From positions 62,001 through 126,000 of the forward strand of contig NZ_JANQBA010000001.1 of assembly GCF_025490915.1 (NCBI RefSeq): DNA of 64,000 bases, in the 5' to 3' direction. The notes under the pieces were generated by a model. It was not told the DNA's origin. It saw only the letters and a program-made list of their open reading frames with translations, and made no database searches. Every line of letters starts with the position of its first letter. The first letter of the stretch is position 1. The position numbers and the translations under genes were made by a program. Positions 26,732 to 35,404 of this stretch are shown piece by piece. The DNA is from Lacticaseibacillus parakribbianus (GTDB lineage: Bacteria > Bacillota > Bacilli > Lactobacillales > Lactobacillaceae).

Positions 26732-26977
26732 ATGCGACAATCTTTTTACCAGTACCTGATGACGCTGAGAAATCCCAACGACCACGGCGAAATCGCCAAC
26801 TTCGCGCAAAACGCCTTTCTCGATCAGGCCTTCCCAAAGCAGGAGGACGACTTCGAGGCACTGTCCAACTACCTGGAGCTCAACGGCAACTATCTGCCGG
26901 CGATGAGCGTCTTCGACGACGCTTACGCGATGTACCAGACGCACGAACACGTAGGAGGCAAGCATGGCAAAAATTAA
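26732..26977 (+). CDS. YozE SAM-like fold family protein
   Basis: The 81-residue protein matches the YozE family (SFYQYLMTLRNPNDHGEIANFAQNAFLDQAFPKQ, then the aromatic DDFEALSNYLELNGNY). This small helical fold has no known function. It ends inside the start of the CtpA gene (14-base overlap), so msrA, this gene and ctpA are probably one operon. Confidence 0.88.
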   Translation: MRQSFYQYLMTLRNPNDHGEIANFAQNAFLDQAFPKQEDDFEALSNYLELNGNYLPAMSVFDDAYAMYQTHEHVGGKHGKN

Positions 26978-28385
26978 AGTGCCGGTATGGCTGATGGCGG
27001 TGGGGATGAGCGTGACCCTGGTCGGCGGCGCCGCCGTGGGTTACGCGACCCGCGGCACCGTCGACTCGGCCAACCCGACCCAGGCGACCCTGCCGGCCGG
27101 CTTCAACAAGGTGCTCGCGACCTACGCGACGGTTCAAAACAACTACTACCAAGACGTCAGCGCGACCAAGCTGGCCAACGGCGCGATCAACGGCATGCTG
27201 TCAAGCCTCGATGACCCGTACTCGGTTTACCTGCAAAACAGCGACAAAACCGACCTCGACAGCACGATTTCCGCCAGCTTCGGCGGCATCGGCGCGACCG
27301 TTCAGCAAGGCGATAACAAGCTGACCATCGAAAGCATCCTGGCCGACACCCCGGCCAAAAAGGCGGGGCTGAAGGTCGGCGACCAGCTGATCTCGGTCAA
27401 CGGCAAGTCGGTCGAAAAGCTCGACGTCACCCAGGCCGTCGCGAAGATTCGCGGCAAGATCGGCACCAAGGTCAAGGTCGTGGTCCGGCGCGACGGCAAG
27501 GATTTGACCTTCACGATGACCCGCGCGAAAATCACCACCGACACGGTGACCTACGCTTTGGCCAAGACCAACAAGCAAGTCGGCGTGATCACGATGGCGA
27601 CCTTCTCGGAGCCGACCGCCGCCCAGTTCAAAAAGGCGGTGAAGGCGCTGCGCAAGGAAGGCGCGACCCGCTTTGTCCTGGACCTGCGCGAAAATCCCGG
27701 GGGCATGCTGGATGCGGCGCTTCAGATTGCCTCCATGTGCCTGAAGGACGGTCAGACCATCGTTCAGGTCAAGCCTCGCACCGGCAAAACCGAGGTCTAC
27801 AAGGCCAACAAGGCTTACGACAAGGGCTTCAAGGTGACCGAGCCGCTGGCCGTCGTGATCGACGGCAACTCCGCCTCCGCCAGCGAAATCTTGGCCGCGG
27901 CCCTGAACCAAAACAACCGCGGGCCCTTGGTCGGCGTCAAGAGCTTCGGCAAGGGGACGGTCCAAAACGTGGCGCAGATGAGCAGCAGCGCCGAGCTCAA
28001 GCTGACCATCGCCAAGTGGCTGACCCCCAATGGCAGCTGGATTCACCACAAGGGCCTGAAGCCGACGATCAAGGTCGATTACCCGGCCTACGCTAAGATC
28101 AGCATGATCTCGGCCACCAAGCTGCAGGTCGGCGACCAAAAGGGTGACGTCAAGTCCCTGCAGCAGATCTTGAAGACCCTAGGTTTTGACCCCAAGAGTC
28201 AAAACGGCTACTACGGCCCGACCACGGCGGCCGCGGTCAAGGCCTTCCAGACGGCCAACAAGCTGGCCGTCACCGGCACCGCCGACACCAAGACGATTTC
28301 GGCCATGATGACCAAGCTCGCCACCAAGTACCAAGGCGAAGACCCGATGCTGGACACGGCGATCAAGGCCGCCGGCAAGGAGTAA
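26964..28385 (+). CDS. ctpA: S41-family carboxy-terminal processing protease (CtpA)
   Basis: The 473-residue protein has an N-terminal membrane anchor (VWLMAVGMSVTLVGGAAVGYA), a PDZ domain (about 90-175, including LKVGDQLISVNGKSV), the S41 peptidase core with catalytic Ser in DGNSASASEILAAAL and Lys in FGKGTVQNV, and a C-terminal peptidoglycan-binding domain (GDVKSLQQILKTLGFDPKSQNGYYGPTTAAAVKAFQ). It acts outside the membrane on protein C-termini. GTAGGAGG precedes the ATG. Confidence 0.94.
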   Translation: MAKIKVPVWLMAVGMSVTLVGGAAVGYATRGTVDSANPTQATLPAGFNKVLATYATVQNNYYQDVSATKLANGAINGMLSSLDDPYSVYLQNSDKTDLDSTISASFGGIGATVQQGDNKLTIESILADTPAKKAGLKVGDQLISVNGKSVEKLDVTQAVAKIRGKIGTKVKVVVRRDGKDLTFTMTRAKITTDTVTYALAKTNKQVGVITMATFSEPTAAQFKKAVKALRKEGATRFVLDLRENPGGMLDAALQIASMCLKDGQTIVQVKPRTGKTEVYKANKAYDKGFKVTEPLAVVIDGNSASASEILAAALNQNNRGPLVGVKSFGKGTVQNVAQMSSSAELKLTIAKWLTPNGSWIHHKGLKPTIKVDYPAYAKISMISATKLQVGDQKGDVKSLQQILKTLGFDPKSQNGYYGPTTAAAVKAFQTANKLAVTGTADTKTISAMMTKLATKYQGEDPMLDTAIKAAGKE

Positions 28386-28393
28386 CGCCAAAG

Positions 28394-28424
28394 AAGGTTC
28401 GCGGCCAACGCTGCGAACCTTTTT
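28394..28424. terminator. Bidirectional terminator
   Basis: AAGGTTCGC and GCGAACCTT pair around a 10-base loop, followed by TTTT; the other strand reads CTTCTTT. It separates convergent ctpA and the orphan gene. The remaining 150 bases to 28576 are GC-rich, with no supported feature. Confidence 0.88.
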
Positions 28425-28576
28425 GGTGTCCGGCCAGGCGTTTGGGGTCGGGAAAGTCGGCACCACCGCACCTGGGTCGCCGGTCGCGGACCCTGGCCGG
28501 TGCCGCGTCTTCGGTCGGCGACTTCGCCGGAACCCGGCCGCCTCGTGCCAATCGCCGGCTGCGGCGCGGCCGGGCC

Positions 28577-30223
28577 TCACGCGTGGGGCCGCCGCCGTTG
28601 GCTCAGCCGCCGCGCCTCCGCCTGCCACTGGCGGAATAATTCGGCGCGGTACTGGGGGTCCGCGAGGCGGGTGCGGTCGATTGGGCGGCCGGGGACCATG
28701 AACACGCTGTCGCTCACCGCGGCTTCGGTCAGGTCTCGCAAGACGAGTACCCGGCTGGTCGCCGCCAGTCGCGCGGCCTGCCAGTCGTGCCAAAGCTGTC
28801 GCTCGGCCGCCTCGCAGGTGGCAAACCCGGCGGCCTCAGGCGGTGCAACCAGCCGCGCCTGCTGGCGAAAGAAGGCGTCGGCGGTCAGCCGCCCGGCTTG
28901 CAGCCGGGCGATCAAGGCGGCAAAACGTGCCCAATCCCCGCGGCGGGTCGTATCGTGCCAGGCCTTCAGGGTGGCGGCAAGCGCCGCCAAGACGCGCTTG
29001 CGCCGCCGCTCAAGCGTCGAGGCTGCGGCGGCATCCAGGTTTTGCGCCTGGTCAAGCGAGCCGGTGACGGTCAAGGTGTCTCGGTAGTGGGCAGTCAGGC
29101 CGGCGAACCCGGCGTCAAACCGCAGGGCAACGGCCGCACCGCGGGTGAGAAAGCTGACGGTGGCGCCGCCGTCGGCCTCCGCAGCGTCTTCGATCACCCA
29201 CGCGACTCGCGCCATCACCACTGGGGTGAGCCGTACCGTGCCGTCGGCCGCCAAAAGCGGCAGCTGTCGCGGCAATCCCAGCGTCAGCTCCAGCGTGGGG
29301 TGCAGCACCGCGGCCTCGGGGTCGGTGGGCGTAAGCGTCGCGGCCTTGGTGGGAAGCGGCGCCCGGGTGGCGATCGCCGGGCCGCCACTGGTTGCCGCGG
29401 GGCTAAGCCCAAGGCGTCGGGCAACCGGTTCGCGGCGGCCGGCCCCGGCAGTCGGGGGCTTTGGCCACCTGGTCACCGGCAGCTGCAAAACCGGCAACCG
29501 CCTGGCGTCCTGAAGCGCCGTGGCCGTGGCCAAAAATTCGGCAAACAGCCGGTGCTGCACCGCCGGGTCGGTCAGCGTCGTGCGGTCAAGTACCCGACCG
29601 AAGGCGACTGGCCCGTCGTGCAGGATGTCCACCCGGGTTGCGCGGATCAGCTGCGGCATTACGACGCAAGGCGTCAGGAGGCGGTCGGCGGCGCTGGCCG
29701 CGTCGCGCAGGATTTTGGTCGTCTGGGCGATCAGCCGACTCAAGGCCGGGGTGTGGCCCCGCGCTGCGGCGGCGAGCCTGGCCGGCAGCTGCGCCAGGGC
29801 CAGCGTGTCGCGTTGCAGGTCGGCGCTCAACTTGCTCAGTGCCGGCCTGAGCGGCGCATGCGGCGCGAGGTGGCGGATGGTTGAGTCGATTCTTTGGACA
29901 ATCAGCCGAGCGGCCTTGCGGTTGAGCTGGGCCACCTGGGGCAAGGCGCCTGGCGTCGGCAGCGACCACCGGGCGATGCGTCCGGTGATGGTCACGCGAT
30001 CACCCGCCCCCCACATCAACCCGGCCGGCGCCTTGGCCAGGCTGAACGCGACGTAGAGCGGTTCCGGGGGAAAGGTCACGCGGCTTTGATCGCGCAGTAT
30101 CAGCGCGTCGATGTTCAGCAGCAGCCAATCGCCTCGGCGCGGTGTCAGGTCCGGTTGCAAGAGCGCTCCCTGGTAGCCGTGGATCAGCTGCCCCTCAAGT
30201 GTCAGCAAGGGTGGTTCTGTCAT
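28577..30223 (-). CDS. Unrecognised 548-residue protein with an internal duplication
   Basis: No family is recognised. The protein has no signal peptide or membrane helix and almost no cysteine. It looks like two diverged copies of one module. Copy 1 (about 5-240) and copy 2 (about 315-545) share a beta-rich segment (VAFSLAKAPAGLMWGAGDRVTITGRI versus ALRFDAGFAGLTAHYRDTLTVTGSL, OB-fold-like), an Arg/Ala-rich helical middle, and a C-terminal motif (LDRTTLTDPAVQHRLFAEF versus IDRTRLADPQYRAELFRQW). A Pro/Ala-rich linker joins them. The ATG at 30223 is chosen because AGGAGG on the minus strand is eight bases upstream; a GTG at 30232 is too close to it. The gene is divergent from the RNA candidate at 30335. 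Confidence 0.7.
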   Translation of the reverse strand: MTEPPLLTLEGQLIHGYQGALLQPDLTPRRGDWLLLNIDALILRDQSRVTFPPEPLYVAFSLAKAPAGLMWGAGDRVTITGRIARWSLPTPGALPQVAQLNRKAARLIVQRIDSTIRHLAPHAPLRPALSKLSADLQRDTLALAQLPARLAAAARGHTPALSRLIAQTTKILRDAASAADRLLTPCVVMPQLIRATRVDILHDGPVAFGRVLDRTTLTDPAVQHRLFAEFLATATALQDARRLPVLQLPVTRWPKPPTAGAGRREPVARRLGLSPAATSGGPAIATRAPLPTKAATLTPTDPEAAVLHPTLELTLGLPRQLPLLAADGTVRLTPVVMARVAWVIEDAAEADGGATVSFLTRGAAVALRFDAGFAGLTAHYRDTLTVTGSLDQAQNLDAAAASTLERRRKRVLAALAATLKAWHDTTRRGDWARFAALIARLQAGRLTADAFFRQQARLVAPPEAAGFATCEAAERQLWHDWQAARLAATSRVLVLRDLTEAAVSDSVFMVPGRPIDRTRLADPQYRAELFRQWQAEARRLSQRRRPHA

Positions 30224-30281
30224 GTTGGTCACCTCCTGAGTCTCAGTTTACCGGCTGATGCCCAATCTGTAACTAAATCTG

Positions 30282-30293
30282 CTCGGCCGAGCA
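30282..30293. promoter_or_regulatory. 12-bp perfect palindrome between divergent units
   Basis: GCTCGGCCGAGC is a perfect palindrome just upstream of the promoter at 30300 and about 60 bases from the orphan gene start. It could be an operator; nothing else supports this. Confidence 0.3.
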
Positions 30294-30299
30294 TAATAA

Positions 30300-30328
30300 T
30301 TGACGGTCAAATTGGCAGCTGTTACGAT
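30300..30328 (+). promoter_or_regulatory. Promoter of the RNA candidate
   Basis: TTGACG (30300-30305) and TACGAT (30323-30328) are separated by 17 bases. No gene follows on this strand before 30956. Confidence 0.7.
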
Positions 30329-30334
30329 AGCCTC

Positions 30335-30864
30335 AGATGGACATCAGGTCCGTGGTTCGGCAAACGCGTTGTCGATGCAATCCGCGGACTTCGGCAGACG
30401 ATCCGGTGGCAAGCGCCACGTCGCCTCACCCAGACCAGGCTTCACCAGCCCTTCCATTGATGGAATTAGCGGAACCCGCCGAGTCGCCGACGGGAATCAT
30501 TAAGGGTAGCGGATTCTCGACCCGGTCGCCGCACGCCTTGCGTCCTACTCCTCGGAGCCAGCTGCGGACGCAAGAGACGGCCGGCACGCGCACCGGCCAG
30601 CACGCTCACACCGCAAGTCGCCCGGCGGTTCCGGGTGGTGTGTGCTGGCAACAGGCCGCGTCCTTGCACCACCGGCAGTATCCGGTCAGTTGTGGTTGAC
30701 CCGACCGCCCGCCTGTACCGCAAGCCTGGCGTTTCGCCCACCGTGGGCCGACGCCCGGCAGGCGGCGCAGGCCGCGGTCCGGCCGCCGGCGATTGGCCGG
30801 CGGCACCACCCAACGCATCAGGTCCGGTACGGGCTTCCCCGCGCCGGATTTGGTGCGTTTTTTT
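30335..30864 (+). ncRNA. Candidate large structured non-coding RNA, about 530 nt
   Basis: This gene-free stretch is bounded by a promoter (30300-30328) and a strong terminator (30812-30864). It contains many perfect hairpins, including GTGGC-AAGC-GCCAC (about 30409-30422), TTCCATTGATGGAA (about 30449-30462), CTTGCGTCC (30537-30545) with GGACGCAAG (30566-30574), GGCCGG (30579-30584) with CCGGCC (30593-30598), and GCCGCCGGC (30782-30790) with GCCGGCGGC (30796-30804). CATCAGGTCCG occurs near both ends. No open frame has a ribosome binding site. I do not recognise RNase P, tmRNA, SRP or 6S RNA signatures. It could also be a long leader of an eroded gene. Confidence 0.5.
30812..30864 (+). terminator. 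Strong Rho-independent terminator
   Basis: AACGCATCAGGTCCGG (30812-30827) pairs with CCGGATTTGGTGCGTT (30844-30859), three pairs being G-U. The loop forms a further CGGG-CTTC-CCCG stem, and seven T residues follow. Confidence 0.9.
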
Positions 30865-30890
30865 GCGGGTTGGTGCCGATGATGGCCGCA

Positions 30891-30942
30891 TACTTTGCTT
30901 TACAAAGTACCAAGCTGCGGGTATACTTTGCCTTGCAAGGTA
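30891..30942 (+). promoter_or_regulatory. padR promoter with two 19-bp operator copies
   Basis: TTTACA (30899-30904) and TATACT (30922-30927) are 17 bases apart. Two related inverted repeats overlap them: TACTTTGCTTTACAAAGTA (30891-30909, perfect arms TACTTTG/CAAAGTA) and TACTTTGCCTTGCAAGGTA (30924-30942). Their centres are 33 bases apart, about three helical turns. The arrangement fits autorepression by PadR. Confidence 0.75.
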
Positions 30943-30955
30943 AAGGGGGATCGCC

Positions 30956-31318
30956 ATGGTTAAGATTTCAAGCCAGCTGCTCAAGGGAACGCTGGAAAAC
31001 GCGATCCTGATGATCATCGCGCAGGGTGAGACGTACGGCTACGCGCTGCTCGAGCAGCTGACGGACGCGGGGTTCGGCAAGATTCCCGAGGGGACCGTTT
31101 ACCCGCTGCTCCTGAAGCTGCAGCGCAACGGCCTGATTCACGCGGTGCGGCACGCCTCGACGACGGGGCCGGACCGCAAGTACTATCAACTGACGCCGCA
31201 CGGGGCGGCCCAGCTGCGTGCCTTTTTGCCGCAGTGGCGCCAGCTGAAGACGGCGATGGGCAAGTTGGTGGCGACGCACGACAAGGAGGGGCATGATGAC
31301 ACAATTTCGGGCCAATGA
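30956..31318 (+). CDS. PadR family transcriptional regulator
   Basis: The 120-residue protein is a PadR winged-helix regulator: QLLKGTLENAILMIIAQGETYGYALLEQLTDAGFGKIPEGTVYPLLLKLQRNGLI, the wing, then YYQLTPHGAAQLRAF and a C-terminal dimerisation helix. Small PadR proteins of this size usually repress their own operon with a membrane protein. GGGGGA precedes the ATG. It overlaps the next gene by about 20 bases, and two operator copies precede it. Confidence 0.92.
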   Translation: MVKISSQLLKGTLENAILMIIAQGETYGYALLEQLTDAGFGKIPEGTVYPLLLKLQRNGLIHAVRHASTTGPDRKYYQLTPHGAAQLRAFLPQWRQLKTAMGKLVATHDKEGHDDTISGQ

Positions 31319-32081
31319 TCAGCGGCTGCAGCAACTGCACGGACTCAACCGCATGTACGCGGAGACGCTGTTGAACTACCTGCGCAGTCGCTGGACCAAA
31401 GACAGCGCGGCAATCGAGGACACCGCGGCCGACCTGCTGGCCGACATGCAGGAGGCGGAGGCGGCCGGCATCAGCGCCAAGGACCACTTCAGCGCCGATC
31501 CACAGGCCGCGGCCGACGCGATTTTGGCCGAGCTGCCGGCGGCGCCGCCGGTGCAGTGGCTGCTGCGGCTGTGGCCTTTGGTCAACGCGTTGGGGCTGTT
31601 GGTGCTGGCCTCGGCGCTGCTGGGTCGCGCGTTGGGGTCGCGCCTCGACCTGCGGGACACGGTTCAGCTGCTGGTGCTGCCGGTGGTGTTCATCACGGTG
31701 GCCGGGCTGTTTCGCGGCCTGGGCTTCAACCACCTGCGCCGCGCGACCCAGTGGCGCGTGTGCGGTGGGGTGCTGCTGTACCTGGGCGCCATCGCGGCCC
31801 TGGTGCTGGTGCCGCTGCCAAGTCTCAGCTTTGCCAGCGTGCGGTGGGCGGTTCTCGGCTTCGCCCTGGTGATGTTCTTGGCCAACGCCGTGATCGCCAG
31901 GTTTTGGCCAAGGCTTGGCGGCGCGTGGCTTGGCCTCTGGCTGGTCGCCGGCCCGGCGACCTGGTGGCTGTTGGGCCAGGCGCTGCCTTGGTGGGGTGCG
32001 CTGGTCGCGCTGGTGGTTCTGGGCGGCTTGGGCGTGGCGATAATCGTCGCCCAGCAGGGCAGGGTTTACGCTGATAAGTAG
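31296..32081 (+). CDS. PadR-associated membrane protein with N-terminal helical domain
   Basis: The 261-residue protein has a soluble helical N-terminus (about 1-90) resembling the HAAS-type domain of proteins encoded next to small PadR regulators, followed by five or six membrane helices. Its function is unknown; PadR-membrane pairs are often envelope-stress or antibiotic-inducible modules. ATG 31296 has AAGGAGG at six bases; the adjacent ATG at 31293 is too close to it. Confidence 0.75.
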   Translation: MTQFRANDQRLQQLHGLNRMYAETLLNYLRSRWTKDSAAIEDTAADLLADMQEAEAAGISAKDHFSADPQAAADAILAELPAAPPVQWLLRLWPLVNALGLLVLASALLGRALGSRLDLRDTVQLLVLPVVFITVAGLFRGLGFNHLRRATQWRVCGGVLLYLGAIAALVLVPLPSLSFASVRWAVLGFALVMFLANAVIARFWPRLGGAWLGLWLVAGPATWWLLGQALPWWGALVALVVLGGLGVAIIVAQQGRVYADK

Positions 32082-32108
32082 CGCGGCGCCTAGGCGACGC
32101 GCTTTTTT
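32080..32108 (+). terminator. Rho-independent terminator
   Basis: AGCGCGGCGCC pairs with GGCGACGCGCT (one mismatch) around TA, followed by six T residues. Confidence 0.88.
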
Positions 32109-32124
32109 CGTGGCGGGCAAAATG

Positions 32125-32133
32125 TGCTACACT
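32125..32133 (+). promoter_or_regulatory. Extended -10 promoter for the SNF2 gene
   Basis: TGCTACACT fits TGn plus TACACT, 28 bases before the start codon. The -35 region (TTTTCG) is poor. Confidence 0.5.
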
Positions 32134-32161
32134 TAGGCCAGACTGAACTGAGGAGCAAACT

Positions 32162-35100
32162 ATGGAGAATCGCTATATGCCAAGCGGGGTGTGGGCGGCC
32201 GGGCGCAAACTGGCGGCCGACCACCGCGTCGCGCTGAACGGGGTGGTCGGCGAAGGCGCCCAGGATTCGGGGCTGGTCATGGCCACGGTCGATGACGGCC
32301 AGGTTCACGAGGTCAGCGTCGGCGTCGATCCTTACTTTGACGACTGCGACTGCGCCGATTTTGAGGCGCATGGCTACTGCGCCCACATCGCCGCGGTCGT
32401 GCAGGTGCTCAAAAACGCCGGCCTGAGCATCGCGGCCGCCGTGGCTGACGGCCTCGCCGACTTGATGCCGCGACCGGCCGGCGAAACGCCGACGCCGGGC
32501 TGGCGCAGCAAGCGCTCAAGCGGCGGTGCCTTCTTGGACGCGCTGGGCGTGACGCCGCACCGCTACTTCAAGGGGTTGCGTGACCCGGACGCGGTCAGCG
32601 TCAACCAGCTGGCGCTTGAGGTCACGGTGGCGCTGATGAACCGCCGCACCCGCGATTGGACGCGGGAGCCGCGCATTTTCGTGCGGCTGCGGATTCAAGA
32701 CGTCGCCGTCGGCCGGTTCAACCTAGTGCCCAACCTGCAGGACTTTTTGGCCACCTACAACCGCCAAGGCACTTACTACATCAACACCAACGCCTTTGCG
32801 TTGAGCCCGGCGGCCTTCAACGAAGACGAGCAGGCGCTGTTGGCCGAGCTCGCCGCCGCCACGCCGGTGGACCGCGACATGCTGGAGTACAACGACAACT
32901 ACCACCGCTACGTGATGCTGGCGCCCGGCGCCTTTGCGCGGCTTGAGCCGCTGTTGCGCCGCATCGGCTACGACTACCACCCGAACACGGGTAACGCGGC
33001 CAGCTACCCCGGTGCCGACCTGCAGCCGCTGACGCCTGAGGCCGGGGTGCTGGTGGCGACGGTGAGCCAGACCAAGGCCGGCTTTGAGCTGCTGCTCACG
33101 CTGGATTACCAGGCGATGCTGGCCGCCGATCACCTGCTGGTGCGGGGGCAGCACCTGTACCAGATGACCGCGGCGCAGCTGGCGCCTTTCAACCGCCTGG
33201 TAACCCAAGTGTTGCAAAACGATCCGCAGGCCGACAGCTGCACCTTGGAGTTTGGCCGCAGCGAGGTGGCCTTGCTGCGCGATTTTTTGACGATGCTCGC
33301 GCCGCTTGCGACCATTTCGGCGCCGAGTTCGCTGATGGCCGCGGCCCCGACGTCGGCCTTTTCGCTGGATTACGCGAAGGGGACCGTGCTGTTGACCCTG
33401 ACGCTGCCTGGTGCGACGGCTGAAGTCGAGCGCCAGGCCCACGACTACCTGCGCGAGCTCGGCTTCAGCTTTCGCCAGGGCCTGTGGCGCAAGCGCTTTG
33501 CAGACGCCGAGGCGACCTACCGCTTCTTTGTGGCCGAGCTGCCCAACCTCAGGGACAACGGCACGGTGACCACCACGCCGGCGGTCGACGCGCTGCTGCA
33601 AGACGGTGCGGCGCTGGCGCCGGCCGTGGCGGTCGAATCGCGCGACGGGTTGCTGTCGATCAACTTCTCGCTGAAGGGCGTCAGCCCCCAGGCGGTGGAT
33701 GCGATGCTGGCCCAGCTGGATGTCTCCCGGCCATACCTGACGCGACCGGATGGGGGGCTAGTGCTGGTCGACGGGCCGCTCAAGGCGACCGTCGCCGCGT
33801 TGGCCAAGGTTCGCCAGGCCGCCAAGTGGCAGGACGGCAAGCTCGCGGTGCCGGCGTCTCAGGCGCTGGCCGTGCAGGCGGCCTTGGGGGACAAGGCCGC
33901 CTTTGACGCCCGGTTTGCCACGCTGGTTCAAGACCTCACCCACCCGGAGGCCTTCGCACCGGCCGCGCCGACCCGGCCGGTCCAGGCGACGCTTCGGCCG
34001 TACCAGGTGACCGGGGTCAAGTGGCTGGAGATGCTCTATCACCACGGCTTCGGCGGTATTTTGGCCGACGAGATGGGCCTGGGCAAAACGCTTCAGATGA
34101 TCAGCTTGGTCAACGCGCATGTCGAGGCCGGCCGGCCGTCTTTGGTGGTTGCCCCGGCGTCGCTTTTGTACAACTGGGAGGCGGAGTTCGCCAAGTTCGC
34201 GCCGTGGCTGAAAGTCGCCGTGGTCGACGGCACCAAGGCCCAGCGCAAGGCGACCGTGACCGCCGGCACCGCTGACGTCTTGATCGCCAGCTACAACAGT
34301 GTGCGGCTGGACATCGCCGAGTACCAGGGCCTGCGACTGCAGCTTTTGGTGCTCGACGAGGCGCAGTTCGTCAAGAACGCCAGCGCCAAAACCAGCCAGG
34401 CCCTGCGCCGGCTCCACCCGCAAAACACGTTCGGCCTCTCCGGCACCCCGATTGAAAACCGCCCCGAGGAGCTGTGGGCGCTGTTCACGCTGATTTTGCC
34501 CGGCCTGCTGCCGAGCCTGCAGGCGTTCAAGAAGCTGACCCCAGAAGAGGTCGCCATCCGCGTCAAGCCATTCATCTTGCGCCGCGAGAAGGCGACGGTG
34601 CTCAAGGACCTGCCACCGTTGAGCGAGACCAACCTGACCAACGAAATGACCGGACCGCAAAAGGCGGTGTACCTGGCCCAGCTGCAGCAGATGCAAGTCC
34701 AGGTGCGAGGGCTGGGCAACCAGGCGCTGGTTCACAACAAGCTGGCGATCCTGGCGGGGCTGACCCGGTTGCGCCAGTTGTGCAACACCCCGGCGCTGTT
34801 CGTGCCGGGCTACACCGGCGGCTCGGGCAAGCTCGAGCAGCTGGCGGAGCTGGTCAAAGAGGCCGCAGACAGCGGTCGGCACGTGCTGATTTTCTCCCAG
34901 TTCACCCAGATGCTGGCGCAGGTTCAAGGCATCCTGGACGCCGCGCATCTGCCGACCTTCGTGCTGACTGGCGACACGCCGGCCGCCAAGCGGCTGACGA
35001 TGGTCGATGCCTTCAACGCCGGCAAGCGCAACTTCTTCCTGGTGTCGCTGAAGGCCGGCGGCACCGGCCTCAACCTGACCGGCGCCGACATGGTCATCTT

Positions 35101-35338
35101 GGTCGACCTCTGGTGGAACCCGGCGGTCGAGGATCAGGCGATTGCCCGGGCCCACCGCATCGGCCAGACCCGCTCCGTCGACGTCTACCGCCTGATCACC
35201 AAGGGCACCATCGAGGAGCAGATCGTCAAGCTCCAGGCCAAAAAGCGCGACCTAGTCGACCAGATCCTGAGCGGCACGGAGAACAAGGCCAGCTTGACGC
35301 CGGAGGAGATCCGGCTGATTCTTGGGGTCGAGGAATAA
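32162..35338 (+). CDS. SWIM zinc finger plus SNF2-family helicase
   Basis: The 1058-residue protein has an N-terminal SWIM zinc finger (DCDCADFEAHGYCAHIAAV, about residues 58-80), a long helicase-associated region and a C-terminal SNF2 motor from about 610. Motor motifs are LADEMGLGKTLQMI, VVAPASLLYNW, LVLDEAQFVKN, FGLSGTPIENRPEELW and, in the C-terminal lobe, FLVSLKAGGTGLNLTGAD and QAIARAHRIGQTRSVDVYRL. Such Firmicute HepA-like proteins are DNA or nucleoprotein translocases of unclear role. It has its own promoter and terminator, so its place next to the CRISPR locus does not show a link to defence. Confidence 0.92.
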   Translation: MENRYMPSGVWAAGRKLAADHRVALNGVVGEGAQDSGLVMATVDDGQVHEVSVGVDPYFDDCDCADFEAHGYCAHIAAVVQVLKNAGLSIAAAVADGLADLMPRPAGETPTPGWRSKRSSGGAFLDALGVTPHRYFKGLRDPDAVSVNQLALEVTVALMNRRTRDWTREPRIFVRLRIQDVAVGRFNLVPNLQDFLATYNRQGTYYINTNAFALSPAAFNEDEQALLAELAAATPVDRDMLEYNDNYHRYVMLAPGAFARLEPLLRRIGYDYHPNTGNAASYPGADLQPLTPEAGVLVATVSQTKAGFELLLTLDYQAMLAADHLLVRGQHLYQMTAAQLAPFNRLVTQVLQNDPQADSCTLEFGRSEVALLRDFLTMLAPLATISAPSSLMAAAPTSAFSLDYAKGTVLLTLTLPGATAEVERQAHDYLRELGFSFRQGLWRKRFADAEATYRFFVAELPNLRDNGTVTTTPAVDALLQDGAALAPAVAVESRDGLLSINFSLKGVSPQAVDAMLAQLDVSRPYLTRPDGGLVLVDGPLKATVAALAKVRQAAKWQDGKLAVPASQALAVQAALGDKAAFDARFATLVQDLTHPEAFAPAAPTRPVQATLRPYQVTGVKWLEMLYHHGFGGILADEMGLGKTLQMISLVNAHVEAGRPSLVVAPASLLYNWEAEFAKFAPWLKVAVVDGTKAQRKATVTAGTADVLIASYNSVRLDIAEYQGLRLQLLVLDEAQFVKNASAKTSQALRRLHPQNTFGLSGTPIENRPEELWALFTLILPGLLPSLQAFKKLTPEEVAIRVKPFILRREKATVLKDLPPLSETNLTNEMTGPQKAVYLAQLQQMQVQVRGLGNQALVHNKLAILAGLTRLRQLCNTPALFVPGYTGGSGKLEQLAELVKEAADSGRHVLIFSQFTQMLAQVQGILDAAHLPTFVLTGDTPAAKRLTMVDAFNAGKRNFFLVSLKAGGTGLNLTGADMVILVDLWWNPAVEDQAIARAHRIGQTRSVDVYRLITKGTIEEQIVKLQAKKRDLVDQILSGTENKASLTPEEIRLILGVEE

Positions 35339-35349
35339 TCATTAGAGTC

Positions 35350-35400
35350 AACGCAAAGAGGGCTTCGCCGCTGGTAGGTGGCGAGGCCCTCTTTGCGTTT
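35350..35400 (+). terminator. Rho-independent terminator
   Basis: AACGCAAAGAGGGC (35350-35363) pairs perfectly with GCCCTCTTTGCGTT (35386-35399). It separates the SNF2 gene from the CRISPR leader. Confidence 0.85.
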
Positions 35401-35404
35401 CGTT

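Noticed and set aside
28787-29884. Plus-strand open frame of 365 codons opposite the orphan gene
   Set aside because: It is Gly/Arg-rich low-complexity sequence without a ribosome binding site. The minus-strand frame is longer, has AGGAGG and shows internal protein-level repetition.
28548-30798. A 13-base inverted match (GCCAATCGCCGGC at about 28549 and its complement at about 30786) flanking the orphan gene
   Set aside because: Too short and too GC-rich to support a mobile element. No transposase, target duplication or longer terminal repeat is visible.
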